Assembly: GCF_964340395.1 (NCBI RefSeq)
Contig: NC_135567.1
Location: forward strand, 11,809,484 to 11,851,983
DNA: 42,500 nucleotides
Direction of reading: 5' to 3'
Origin: Glandiceps talaboti
Taxonomy: Eukaryota > Hemichordata > Enteropneusta > Spengelidae
The notes under the pieces were generated by a model. The model was not told the origin of the DNA. It worked only from the letters and a program-made list of their open reading frames with translations, and did not search any database. The position numbers and the translations under genes are program-made. Below are positions 10,030 to 21,465 of the stretch, in pieces; positions within the stretch are counted from its first letter, which is position 1, and every line of letters starts with the position of its first letter.

Positions 10030-10715
10030 TTAGATATCCTCCCCTTGGTCAATATTTGCCTTTTTAGCCACCAAAATACGACCGACCTAAGTGGCCTTGT
10101 CACTACGAGTCTATAGATGAGTACTGACAAATATGGTCACGAGTATTTTACGGCCAAATGAAGGAAATATTGGTGAGTGATATAAATATACCTCCTTGAG
10201 TTCGGACAATTTATGAACTTGGTAAAATAATGGCGTTTTGGAACGAGTTGCCTCATATTGTAACCAATGACGTAGACGTGTGATGGCATGGAGTTGATTA
10301 GGATGTACCAAAAAAAACATATCTTTTTGTTCAAACACGTTCAACCTAGCTGGTGAATTTTCATTATCAATGACCTGAAAGACATCATACCATTCACAAT
10401 CAACGTTACATCACTGCCTATCGACTAAAAATACTCAGTACACTTAGTCAGTGCCTACGTCACTGGTTCTGCGGAGCTCGAAATACGACTGGAAACGTTC
10501 CAAATCGCCATTAGTTTTTCTAAGTTTTCATAAATTGTGCGTGAGAAGGTATAATAGTAGTATTTCCAATAATTGTCTTCATCAGCAGATATATACTCGT
10601 GGTTTAAATGATTAAAACAACTTGTCTAGAGACTAGTAATAGCAAGGCCCCTTAGGTCAATCGTATTTTCTTTGGCTGAACGAAAAAATATATTGGGGTA
10701 TAATATCGCGTTATA
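10030..10715. mobile_element. Long foldback element (~690 bp, arms ~340 bp)
   Basis: The left flank (AAAATACGACCGACCTAAG at 10072-10090, then GGCCTTG and CTACGAGTCTA) matches the reverse complement of 10628-10675 (AGACTAGTAATAGCAAGGCC, then CCTTAGGTCAATCGTATTTT). Further inside, ATGGCGTTTTGGAACG (about 10229-10244) pairs with the segment around 10493-10511, and CCAATGACGTAGAC (about 10263-10276) pairs with the TACGTCACTGG segment near 10456. Pairing therefore runs almost to the centre near 10370. Both ends carry GATAT-like sequence. No ORF of a transposase is present. The arms have diverged, so it is an old insertion or one under little constraint. Confidence 0.68.
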
Positions 10716-11799
10716 CGTAGGAATCATTTGATTGGTTGAGATAAAACCTTACCTTCTTTTACCATTTATGACGGTCAACCTGAGGACTATGATAAAAGAA
10801 GGCATTGTACTGTAATTGAAATTAGAATCAGTATCAACATTGTAGACAATATCACTATGCAAATTCACTCAAATAATTTACAAAAGAACACACAAAAAAC
10901 CCACAAACTATCTAGGAATCAATACATTTTGTAGGCATTCCTTTATATGAAATTGATATTGAGGAATCAAAATTTTGCATCAAATTGTATTCATATTTAG
11001 AGGAAGAAAATACCAAATCATTTTAAGGACACTTTATGCCATCTGATGTCTGCATAGTGGGTCAATGTAACTGTTTATTTCAATACAGTGAGAGGTTATT
11101 TGAAAGTAGTATAGACTAATTAAAGGCCCTTGTTTCAATCCCGGGCACTTAATTCAAGGCGTTCTTATGATGAATGCCATAAGGATTACATTTATGTTAT
11201 TAGGACAAAGATTTTCAATAGCTCTACCAGAAGGAATTATTTTCACTCTTGAATTTAAATCTTGATCAAAACAGAGCATTTAATCTAATGAAAATCTAAC
11301 AAATTTCTAATTGTGATGTAAGATAAATTCATGCACATTGAAACACAAATAGTTATTCCTCTTTGTCATTTCTTTCTGCTGGATGTTAAAACACCACAGA
11401 ACCAAGACTGTCAAGTCAGTATTTTATCTACTTTGAATTTATGGCCCTAGTGTGTCACTTACATATTATGGCTGCCATAACTTGAAGAAATTGTTTGTTT
11501 GTGTGTTTAAGTTTCTTCTCTCCACATTCTCACAATAGTGATGAATGTATTGGACCAAGCTACATAACTCTGATTGCACGATTTGCATATTCATATCAGG
11601 CTACCATGACAACCATTGTGACGTGTGAAGGTATATGGACGACATGAATGGATACGCTTATGACGTCATTATGTCAGGGTGAATTCATTTGATGCAGGAC
11701 TCCTACCTGATAGTCACACTGGTCAGAATAAGATGACTGACCATGTATAAGTACAGGTGATAATGGATTGATACCTACCTACCTATCTCCCTACGTACT
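10716..11799. other. Intergenic stretch, nothing recognised
   Basis: AT-rich unique sequence with no supported exon, RNA gene or repeat. It contains an isolated TGACGTCA in TTATGACGTCATTATG (near 11660). Confidence 0.5.
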
Positions 11800-11903
11800 G
11801 ACAGACGGACAGACAGACAGACAGACATACATACATACATACATACATACATACATACATACATACATACATACATACATACATACATACATACATACAT
11901 ACA
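11800..11903. repeat. (ACAG)n-(ACAT)n microsatellite
   Basis: ACAG units to about 11825, then ACAT units to 11903. The open frame over it is a Thr/Tyr/Ile/His repeat and not coding. Confidence 0.95.
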
Positions 11904-12270
11904 ATCCGTCAGGTAAAGTGTTCAATGTGACTCAAATACAATTTCTGTATGAGTTACATTTACTGAACAATATACTAATACTGAACGAGTTACGACTGTT
12001 ACATCTGTGCAATGTCGTACTTTAATAAGTTTTTAGATAATGTTTGAGTAAACCAGCCAAGCAACAGTACTAACATGGTCACTCATAGTATGACATGAAT
12101 GATGTACGTACATATACAGCACAATGTCAGATGTGGTCAGTTTGTTAAGTTACTGTCTCTGTTTGTAAGAATACAGATTGAAATGTAACTACGTTTGAAG
12201 TGAGAAAAAATAAAACAAAAACTACTTACACTTGTGATACTGTTGTGAGTGTGTATTTTTATTTGCGTCT

Positions 12271-12283
12271 GCATGTGTGAATG

Positions 12284-12315
<32 letters not shown>

Positions 12316-12738
12316 TGAATGTATTTATGTATGTATGTATGTATGTATGTATGTATGCATGCATGTATGCATGTATGCATGTATGCATGTATGTATGTAT
12401 GTATGTATGTATGTATGTATGTATGTATGTATGTATGTATGTATGTATGCATGCATTCTACATACATACATACATACATGCATACATGCATGCACACATA
12501 CATGCATGACTGTATGTATGTATGTATGTATGTATGTATGTATGTATGTATGTATGTATGTATGCATGCATACATACATACATACATGCATGACTATGTA
12601 TGTATGTATGTATGTATGTATGTATGTATGTATGTATGTATGCATGCATGTATGTATGCATGTATGTATGTATGTATGTATGATGTATGTATGTATGTAT
12701 GTATGTATGTATGTATGTATGTATGTATGTATGTATAC
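12271..12738. repeat. Long (ATGT)n microsatellite with two inverted (ACAT)n blocks
   Basis: Mostly ATGT units with scattered GCATGC variants, but the repeat switches strand to ACAT at about 12459-12505 and 12570-12590 and then returns. The opposed blocks can pair as hairpins of tens of base pairs. All open frames here on both strands are simple Met-Tyr-Val-Cys or His-Thr-Tyr-Ile translations and are not genes. Confidence 0.95.
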
Positions 12739-15487
12739 ATCAAATTTAGCCCACATTGTCTAGCGCCCTCTAGGTTACAACTGTAACTGATTTAGATATG
12801 ATTTTGGCAATTCAGAATATAAACGGTCACATCGACAGATTTCTGATAAATTCTCAACTTATTGCTGTCACTTGTTTTGGGTATAAATTCACGAATTGTT
12901 CCTTGAAGTCATGCTCAGTGATAGCCGATAAGCCCCTAATTTGTAGAGACGTGTGCTCCCGCAGGATCTGTGAAATTGGGAGTGAGGTGTGGGAGCAGCG
13001 AGGGACGGAAACCCTGGGACGAAAATTTGGTTTATTGGTGTTCATCGACCTATTAAGAACAAGCCACAATTTTGACTTAATTATTTACATGGTTTCAAGT
13101 GTTGACAGTGTGACCGCATGAAACGTATACCAGTTGTAGAGATGTCAGCTCTCATGTCGATCTATGCTATCACCACACGTCGTCTGAAGGGGGGAATCCC
13201 CATGTATGTTATCCCACGTACTTTGGTTAAAGTTTAACCCATCATGTCACAGACACGTTGTCAATTTGAAACACGTTTGTACTGTAAAGTAGACTGATGG
13301 GTCTGTCGATGACGTCATTATAGTCTAAACATATAGTATAGCTAACGTATCAATAGTAGAAATTTGTAGTGGACTTCATTTTGTTTATGTCACAGACTAA
13401 TTTACATTTGTATACAAACACACACAACCTGGTATGTGTGTGATATAAATAAAGGACTATGTTTCAGAGTCAGGTCATCGCATTAGTGTATCTACATCGA
13501 ATTATTCTTTTGATGGAGACCAATGTTTTATAATGGTCTGCCAAACAATCATTTTTCCACTGTAAATTTAAATCCTAACATTTCAAGTACGCCTTTATTT
13601 TACAGTATACCACCCCACGTGTGATACAGTGACAGGCTGGTATACACAAGTCTTAGAGCTAAGTACAATACCGTACACTAAAGAGAGCTATATCGGAGTG
13701 TTCCAAAAATCGAATGTGTACCCAAGTCCGCTCTTACGAAGAATTTATTGATATTATATCAAGATTTAATCCCCCAAAATGACGAAGCCATGGTTCATTT
13801 CCGGCGACAAGCGTTTAATGACCGTGTAGTTCTTAACTTCGTTTCCGAGAATCAGTGTCAGCCTCTGAATGTGTGTGATGCAAAATTGGTGAATAACTGT
13901 TCCAAAGAATAAAGAAATGCAGGTACATACTCTATCAAATCAATTCTCATGCCCGTTCGCGTATTTACATAAGGTGAAAGATCTCTTAAATTGGGCCACC
14001 ACCGTGTTTTTTTTTTATGAAAGATAAAGGAATTTGAAGTAAATGTAGTAAACAACTTACATATGTGACCGCAAAAACACAACAACACGCGATCTGTTCC
14101 CAGACTGGTGAAATTAATTAAAAACCACTTAGGAGCGAATGTATTTCGACAGAAAATACCCCAGTATTTTAATTGAAAAAAATGGATGAAGGCAAGTACT
14201 GGAATAGGGATATTTCAAAGAAATATCATCGGACAGATTGCACTAAAAATAGGAACTATACAATTATTGCTGCTGGCGCTGAAAAAAAATGCACTGCAGG
14301 GTCACTGATCACAGAACAGAAGTTTTTAACTAGCGTCCTCTGTCGGTCAAAAATAAAACTTTGACCTTTCACCCCTTTATTGCTTATAGAGAGGTAGAGG
14401 TTAGAACTGGTACGCGTACTATACAGGAGCATATATCGTATATCGTATATCGTACACGTATAAGTTACGTTTAGTTATGCGTTCAAACGTGAAAGAATGT
14501 GTACGCATGCGTTGACATCGTGTCCAAAAGGCCAAAGACATAAAGGGATAAACTAGGACAAAATTTAGAGTGGCACAGTGTACTTTATAAATATATCTAA
14601 TTACCTTACCAGACTGCATTCCTAAGATCTCTTTTAAATACCAATGGGTTCGAGGCTGTTCTTATGGATAGAGGTAGATTGTTCCATAGAACAGCACCAC
14701 TGAAGTGAAATGCCCGCAAGGAATGGGGCGACTAAAGGCAATTGAAACATTTGTTTCGATGTTACTCTAGGTGTAATTTGTTAATAACTTTTCAATTCGG
14801 TCGTTTAATGTTAACAAGAATTAATTGAATTGATTTATATCAGTCAAACTATCGAAGGTCAGTATCTAACAGTCACTTCTGAATTTCCTTGTTTACAGAA
14901 AACACCTGTAGTTTTCAAAACTTGAGATGGCGCTCTTTATATCAACTCTAGTATGGGCAATTATTTTTTGAAAGTTTTGGTTACCGAGCTTCACCGCTGA
15001 TGGCTCTCTTCATAGCCGAGCGAGTGTCTACAATATGGGGCATTGCATAGGTCATTGGTATAAAGAGGAACATGACCGCTGTCGACATCAGTGCTAATGA
15101 CAGCCACTGATTGGATTAAAGTTACTCTGAATTTTCATTTTCATCAAATTTGTGTATACTTAACATGAATTATGTTGTAAACGGTTTTCAAGCCATATGT
15201 TAAGGAGATTAACCAAAATACTCTAAGCTAGAGGTGCCATCATGTGATTATAATACAGAGGTCATATTGCTGATCAGCCAATCAGCGCAGTTATTTTGTA
15301 CCAGTCACTGAAGTTGTAGCGCCCCAGACTCTCTGCTGGGGGTGGAGGTAATTATCGTGACAACCAATCGTCATTGCTTACGTTTTTTTGCTGCCTTCTT
15401 GCATTGGTTGATATTTTACTGTGGCGGGAAAATACTTAATAGAACAAATCAGTAAACAGACAAGATAAGTAAAGTCCCCCGGACAGA
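12739..15487. other. Intergenic stretch without supported genes
   Basis: Open frames of up to 107 codons occur (12798-13121) but show no domain, signal peptide or splice context. Small items seen are a TGACGTCA at about 13310, three TATATCG-type units at 14431-14453, and one ACGCATGCGT-like site near 14503. CCAAT boxes in both orientations lie at 15362-15368 and 15404-15410, upstream of the candidate first exon at 15488. Confidence 0.45.
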
Positions 15488-15588
15488 ATGCAGACAAATT
15501 CAGTTTTGTGGAAATTTATTGCAATCGCCTCGTTGCTCGAGACTGGTACTGTTCGAGTTATGAGATTGGATCACTACATCGTACACGG
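15488..15588 (+). CDS. Weak candidate first exon with signal-peptide-like sequence
   Basis: The ATG at 15488 opens MQTNSVLWKFIAIASLLETG, then TVRVMRLDHYIVHG, before a donor-like GG|GTATGT after 15588 (phase 2). The polar start, one lysine and the hydrophobic core LWKFIAIASLL look like a secretory signal. CCAAT boxes lie about 80-130 bp upstream. No downstream exon in a matching phase was found: the nearby acceptor-like sites at 15662 and 15677 run into an in-frame TAA. It may be a real first exon whose next exon lies far away, or chance. Confidence 0.2.
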
Positions 15589-15804
15589 GTATGTTCTTAT
15601 GGTGTAAACGCGGTGTTGCCTGTTTGATGACGCCTACGATTCACCTTTTCCCACCAACCAAAGTTGCAATTCCCAAAGGTTTCCTCCGATTTAAGCGTGA
15701 TATATGAAATTGAACATCAAATCGTATATATATCCGTGCATGGATTATCACCAAAACCTCACCTTCTCGACTCGTTCCAATGGATCTAAGTTTCAATGTC
15801 ATAA

Positions 15805-15878
15805 ACGTGTGCATCACATACGGGTGTCGATAGTTACATGGCCGCCCGTGCCATGGACGATGTAGGGGAAATCCCAAG
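15805..15878 (+). CDS. Weak candidate exon ending in a perfect splice donor
   Basis: CCCAAG|GTAAGT after 15878 matches the full 5' splice-site consensus. The frame leading into it is open from 15805 and contains ATG codons at 15838 (MAARAMDDVGEIP) and 15853, the second in a good start context (GCCATGG). This could be a first coding exon or the end of a 5' UTR exon of a gene whose next exon lies beyond the repeat arrays or outside the window. It cannot be joined in frame to the candidate exon at 15488. The donor is the only strong evidence. Confidence 0.22.
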
Positions 15879-16321
15879 GTAAGTCGTTCTCTTTGTCAGC
15901 TAGCATATAACATGTGTCTAGCAGCCGGGGGTGGAGGGGGTGATTGGACAAGAAACTGTCGTGTCTCATAGCTGAAACATACATGTTTGTTGAACTTTAT
16001 TTTCATTAATTATGGACGACTAACTATGTTGCAAGCGGTCATGTTGTAAGTTACAAACTAATTAGTTATCCATTTTGAAGATTTAAATACTGGTGTTGCA
16101 CTTCTGTCGTCAGGTTAATTCATCCAAATTTCCGAAACGTTAAATCTAACCCAAATGGTGAAATCATTATGCATATATCAACATAACTATGTGATTAACA
16201 TACAACACAAATATAAATGTGCATGCTAACGCTTGGACTATATATTTTATTGCCAACTCCGATGTTTACAACTAGGTCCTATCCAACTATTCCTAAAAAA
16301 AAAACATACCAATAATATACA

Positions 16322-17907
16322 CAGCATTGTCCGGTGAGAGGGGCGATTGTTGTGGTGTACGACACTGTACCGTGAGAGGGTGGCTGTTGTATTGCACAAT
16401 ACTGTACGGTGAGAGGGGTGGTTGTTGTAGCGCACGACACTGTAGGGTGAGAGAGGCAGTTGTACTGCATGACATGGTATGGTGAGAGGGGAGATTTTTT
16501 GTAGTGCTCGACACTACGGTGAGAGGGGTGGTTGTTGTAGTGCACAACACTGGACGGTGAGAGGGGTGGTTATTGTAGTGTACTACAATGTATGGTGAGA
16601 GGGAGGGTTGTTGTAATACACGACATTGAATTGTGAGAGGGGTGGTTGTTGTAATGAACATCGCATTCGGTGAGAGGAGTAGTTTTTGTAGTGCACAACA
16701 CTATGGTGAGAGGGGTGTCTTTGTAGTGCACAACACTGTATGATGAGAGGGGTGGTTGTTGTAGTGCACGACACTGTATGATGAGAGGGGTGGTTGCTGT
16801 AGTGTACGACACTCTACGGTTAGAGGGTGGTCGTTGTAGTGCAATACATTGTATGGTGAGAGGGTGGTTGTTGTAGTGTACAACACTGTATGGTAAGAGG
16901 GGTGGTTGTTGTAGTGCACGACCCTGTATAGTGAGAGGGGTGTCTATTGTAGTGCACGGCACTGTATGGTGAGAGGGTCGATGTGCACGACACCGTACCG
17001 TGAGAGGGGTGGTTGTTGTAGTGCAAGACACTTTATGGTGAGAGGGATGGTTGTTATAGTGCACGACACTGTACGGTGAGAGGGGTGGTTGTTGTAGTGC
17101 ATGAAACTGTACCGTGAGAGGGTTGGTTGTTGTGGTGCACGACACTGTAAAGTGAAAGGGGTTGTTGTTGTAGTGTACAACACGTTACGGTGAGAGTCGT
17201 AGCTGTTGCAGAGCATGAAGCTGTAATTTTAGAGGGGTGGATGTTGTAGTGCACAACACTGTATGGTGAGAGGGGCAGCTGTTGTACTGCATGATAAGGT
17301 GCAGTGAGAGGGAAGGTTTTTTGTAGTGCTCGACACTGTACAGTAAAAGGGATTGTTATTGTAGTGCACGACACTGTATGGTGAGAGGTGTGGTTGTTGT
17401 AGTGCACAACACTGTACGGTGAGAGGGGTGGTTGTTGTAGTGCATGACACTATGGTGAGAGGGGCAGTTGTTGTACTGTAAAACATGGTATGGTGAGAGG
17501 GGAGGTTTTTTGTAGTGCTCAACACTACAGTGAGAGGGGTGGTTGTTGTAGTGCACGACACTGGATGGTGAGAGGGGTGGTTGTTGTTGTTGTGCACGGC
17601 ACTGTACAGTGAGAGGGGTGGTTGTTGTAGTGTATGACACTGTACAGTGAGAGGGGTGGTTGTTGTAGTGCACGACACTGGATGGTGAGAGGGGTGGTTG
17701 TTGTTGTTGTGCACGGCACTGTACAGTGAGAGGGGTGGCTGTTGTAGTGCACGACGCTGTGATATTAGAGGGGTGGTTGTTGTAGTGCACAACACTGTAT
17801 GATGAGAGGTGTGGTTCTTGTAGTGTACAATACTGTATGGTGAGATTGGCAGTTGTTGTAGTGTACGACATGGTATGGTAAGAGGGGCAGTTGTTGAAGT
17901 GCTCGAA
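16322..17907 (+). repeat. 38-bp minisatellite, array 1
   Basis: About 41 copies of a 38-bp monomer. Its consensus on this strand runs GTGAGAGGGGTGG, TTGTTGTAGTGCAC, GACACTGTATG. Monomers are more diverged here than in array 2. The plus strand is rich in G and T and the minus strand in C and A. Each monomer carries the palindrome GTGCAC. The left edge is abrupt and does not resemble the unit ends that precede arrays 2 and 3, so this array is truncated on its left or is the original edge. Minus-strand open frames here are a by-product of a monomer that lacks stops in all three minus frames. Confidence 0.97.
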
Positions 17908-20900
17908 ACGCATAGTCATCATGGAAAGTTTGAATGGTAAAGTTTTCAAAAAAAAAACTGAGTTTGCTTCTCACCACGTCCACCACCTCGAGGGAAGAAA
18001 ATACTCATCAGTTACTATCCACTGTATATACAGTGGGCACGTTTGCTCAGTGGGTCAGAGCACTCTGACTAGTGTTTAGGGGACGTGGATTCAATTCCTA
18101 CACGTATCAATTTTCTTTCCTGACGTACAATATATTTTAGTCATCAATGACTATAAATAAAATATTGCTATCAATTTAAAAATGCTGCCTTCGACTGACT
18201 CATATGATACAATGTTGCTATGAGATTGATTATTTCAAACTGTTTGTCGAACCAATACCCTACATCTAATAAACTCCCCTGGCTATGTAAAAAAAGTGTT
18301 GGGCAAATATTGCGAGATGACATTTGGATTGTTTACTAGTCCAGTCCAAATGAACTGGCAAAATTGTGTTTGAATGATGATGTCACTGTCATGTATACAG
18401 CTGCTAGTCTCAGAACAACAGTTTGCTCGTTTGTATGAGTGAGATACACATTAAGAGTGCGCATGCGTAAATAAACTGGTCCCTGGACGGGGTCAATACA
18501 AGGTGAAATAAAGTATATTATGTATTACCGGTATCCAACTAGGATTCTAATCTCAAATTTTAACTGAAAGATAATTCGTATTGATGTACGATTATTTCTA
18601 TATTCGTGCTCTGGAATACAACTTAATAAGTACCGATCTGAAACCATTTAATCTGATTTTTTTATCATTTCTTCAAACACCTCATGCAAGTAAGGTGTAA
18701 CTGTTACAATAGAATTTTGTGTAAAAAGTGATTCAAACATCTTAATATCCTAAACTAGTGGGCTAATTGAACTGACATTTGTTGTGTAGGTGTGTGGGGA
18801 TGAGCAGATATAAGTTTGACTTTGTCATTAATATGCAAATGAAGTCTAAACATATATTTTTTGGTAAAAATCTTTCAGAACTCCTCTCTTCCAAAACTAC
18901 TGTATCAATTTAGTTGAAATTAGTTTTGTGAGTGTCTTGCGATATGCAGATATAAGTCTATTCGAGACAAATTGACTGGGTCATTAGGATATAAATTAGA
19001 ATTGTTTAGTAAAAAAAAATTAAGATATTTTTTTCTCCAATATTGAGTGGCCAATTTAGTTGAATTTCTTCTGTAGCTGTTTTGGGATGAGCAGATTATT
19101 TTGTTTTAAAGAGAAGTTCATTATGTTATTATTCTGCAAATATAAGGGGTATAAAAATTGACAGGTCCGTAGACGACAGAGGAGAGCTAACTCAAACGCA
19201 TGCAAGTCAATTTGAATTTTAAATTTTAATTTAAACTGATTCATGTATATTTTGTAAAGATTAAATTTCAGTTTGTAACTGCCAGACATACACGTATGCG
19301 TAAACTTACACTTAAATATTGCGTTAACGTTAAAATTTGAGCTACTGAGTTTCAAGGTTTCCAAAGACAACGCGTGGGAGATTGCTCGTCAAGTATAAAA
19401 CTAATAAACCAGGTTGTTTCTAGGTAGGTTAGACAAATATTTCCATTTACGCATGCGTGAACAGTCATTTGACATGATCGTAGACGGCAGAAGAGAGCTA
19501 GCTAACACACACGCATGCGTGGTAAAATGAATTAACCTGTGCACTAGTTACCCAGACATGGATCATGTTGATGTATGTATCATAATTTCGTGGCCAATCA
19601 CAGCATTCCTTTGATAAATCAGACTAACAGTATAGCCACATACAAAATGTCAAATCACACAAATTATATTATTTAAGTGAACTTCTTCACAGCAGATAAT
19701 TTAATGAGGGTTGGCGACACATTATGGTATCTACCACAAATTTTTTACCTTGCATAGTGATAATTGATAATAATATATATAACGATATAGTTATCGGTGT
19801 ACCAAGTTAGAACTTTAAGGAACTGGTCTATGATAGGGTTAATAATGTTGAGAAAATAACTAAATAAAATGAATTCAAATGTATATTGAATGTGCTGGCT
19901 TATAAGTACAATTATTTTTTTTTCATCTAATGTCGTTATTTTAATTGTACACGTTTATAAAATCATCGCATCTAAATGTGTAAAGATATGTTTGGACCTC
20001 TTGATGTGTTGGCGTGGACAAATCATTTTTACTTTTTCTAAAAATGAACTGCAAAAAGCAAAAAGACATCCTCAGAATAATCCCATAAAGAAATAATTCC
20101 CAAACTGGGCATACGTGTAGCAATACTATTACTAGGTGAGAGGACAGCTACATCCACGCATGCGTCCCAGTCAAATCTCAAACTGTACTCCAGCCCCATC
20201 CCACCCTTCACCTACTAAAATTTTACAATTGAAAGCAGCTGAGTAATAGGTTTGGGAACTGTGTTGAAGTCGTTTGACCTGGGTGTACAAAGTGAAACTG
20301 TTTCTTCTTTAACTCTTTTCTGACAACTTTTACAGTGTTAAGGAATGGTTTTGTATTTAATTTCCAAATCTGCTTTCCTGCTCGTACTAAACATTTAAGG
20401 TTTGTTTTTTAATTGAAATGACGTAACCGACCAAAGAAAAATATTCGCGAGGCCAGATATTTTATCGGTTAAAAACTCCAGTTACAATATTCCATAATAC
20501 ATGCACAGCGATCAGTTTACAGAGTGTCATTTTTTTTAGCATTATGTGGTCTCAGTCGGATGTAAAACGCGTAGCCTTGAGAAATTAAGCATCGCTGTGT
20601 TGATACCCCATTAGATATAAACACCTGGTGCAAAACTAATTAATCAACGCATTATCTAAACAGAGATGGGACGCAACTCGACGATAGATAAAACTACATC
20701 TCATTACCGGACACATTAAAACGCAAAACGGTACGTAATGTCAGAAGGTCAAACAACCCCTGTCTAGTTAAAGTGTATTACTTCACGAAGACTTAAATGA
20801 TAATTATTGATATTGTGACTGTCCCACCTACCATGTACGCACAACATTTAATTGACTAGTCTGGAATTTTACTCATGACGTCAACTTCAACTTTGGTAGC

Positions 20901-21465
20901 TTTTTATTTGTTGGTGCTGTTATACGATTTTGTGTACTAGTAACGTATATACAGATAAAAGTACTTGGATATTGAATGGTTTCTCTCAAAAAGATGTTCG
21001 CCAAAGTATTATTTATTAATATATTGACTTTAATATCTTCAGATATAGATAAAACTACAAGTCACTATTTTATCAATACCTGCTAACGATTTCTACACGT
21101 AATACAGTAAATGCTGGTTTAACGTGTTTTGATTTATAATAATAATAATGGCGTTAGACTAAACCAGTAATGTTTGCCAACTTTACCTTCTTGACTTTTC
21201 ATTTCTGTCAAATGTAATGAAATTCAGTTCAAGCCTGAAATCAAGCCTTTTTCGATTTTCATTTCATGGGGAGATTAAATTTGGTTCAGATAGTGTTATT
21301 TTCTAAGCTTCAATCGATCTTTTTGTGCTTCCAGAGTGTAAATATAGTTTTTTATAGATATAATTTTGGTGTCAACTAAGCTATGTATTGGGCAGGACAC
21401 ACTAACACTGTGGTAAATGTTTCTTGTTAGTTTTAGCTCCTGTTACAATCAATCGATCGATATAC
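17908..21465. repeat. 3.5-kb non-coding unit A of the triplicated locus
   Basis: This segment is repeated as unit B (27467-31039) with about 95% identity by eye (not computed) and as unit C (34787-38235) with lower identity. It runs from the GAAACGCATAGTCATC border next to array 1 to CAATCGATCGATATACAGG next to array 2. It contains the tRNA-like sequence (18036-18108) and ACGCATGCGT-type palindromes at 18459, 19449, 19511 and 20156. A TGACGTCA site lies at 20876-20883. It also has an internal repeat of the motif TAGACGACAGAGGAGAGCTA (about 19170 and 19480). Compared with B and C it lacks about 35 bp near 19346 (the GTTGGGATCCGAG segment), so A carries a private deletion. No protein is encoded. 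Confidence 0.9.
18036..18108 (+). ncRNA. tRNA-like sequence in unit A (tRNA-derived / SINE-like)
   Basis: It folds as a tRNA: acceptor GGCACGT (18036-18042) pairs with ACGTATC (18102-18108) at six of seven positions, and the D stem is GCTC/GAGC. The anticodon stem is weak, with TCTGA (18064-18068) opposite TTAGG, and a 7-nt loop CTAGTGT whose anticodon position would be AGT. The T arm is GTGGA/CCTAC with loop TTCAATT. TTGCTCAGTGGG fits the A box and GGATTCAATTCC the B box of RNA polymerase III. The weak anticodon stem and the A53 mismatch argue against a working tRNA gene; a tRNA-derived element is more likely. Confidence 0.55.

Noticed and set aside
12222-12786. Cys/His/Tyr-rich open frames over 100 codons
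   Set aside because: They are pure translations of ATGT and ACAT microsatellites. The same holds at 3309-3681, 11768-12025 and 40845-41157.
12798-13121. 107-codon open frame
   Set aside because: No domain, no signal peptide and no splice sites at useful places; an antisense frame of similar length overlaps it.
16322-17907. CRISPR-like array
   Set aside because: The regular 38-bp period has no unique spacers: whole monomers are repeated head to tail. The setting is a eukaryotic genome and no cas-like genes are present.
18036-18108. Functional tRNA gene
   Set aside because: The anticodon stem is weak, the T stem has a mismatch, and the same sequence sits in a triplicated repeat with a broken D stem in unit C. 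A tRNA-derived element is more likely.
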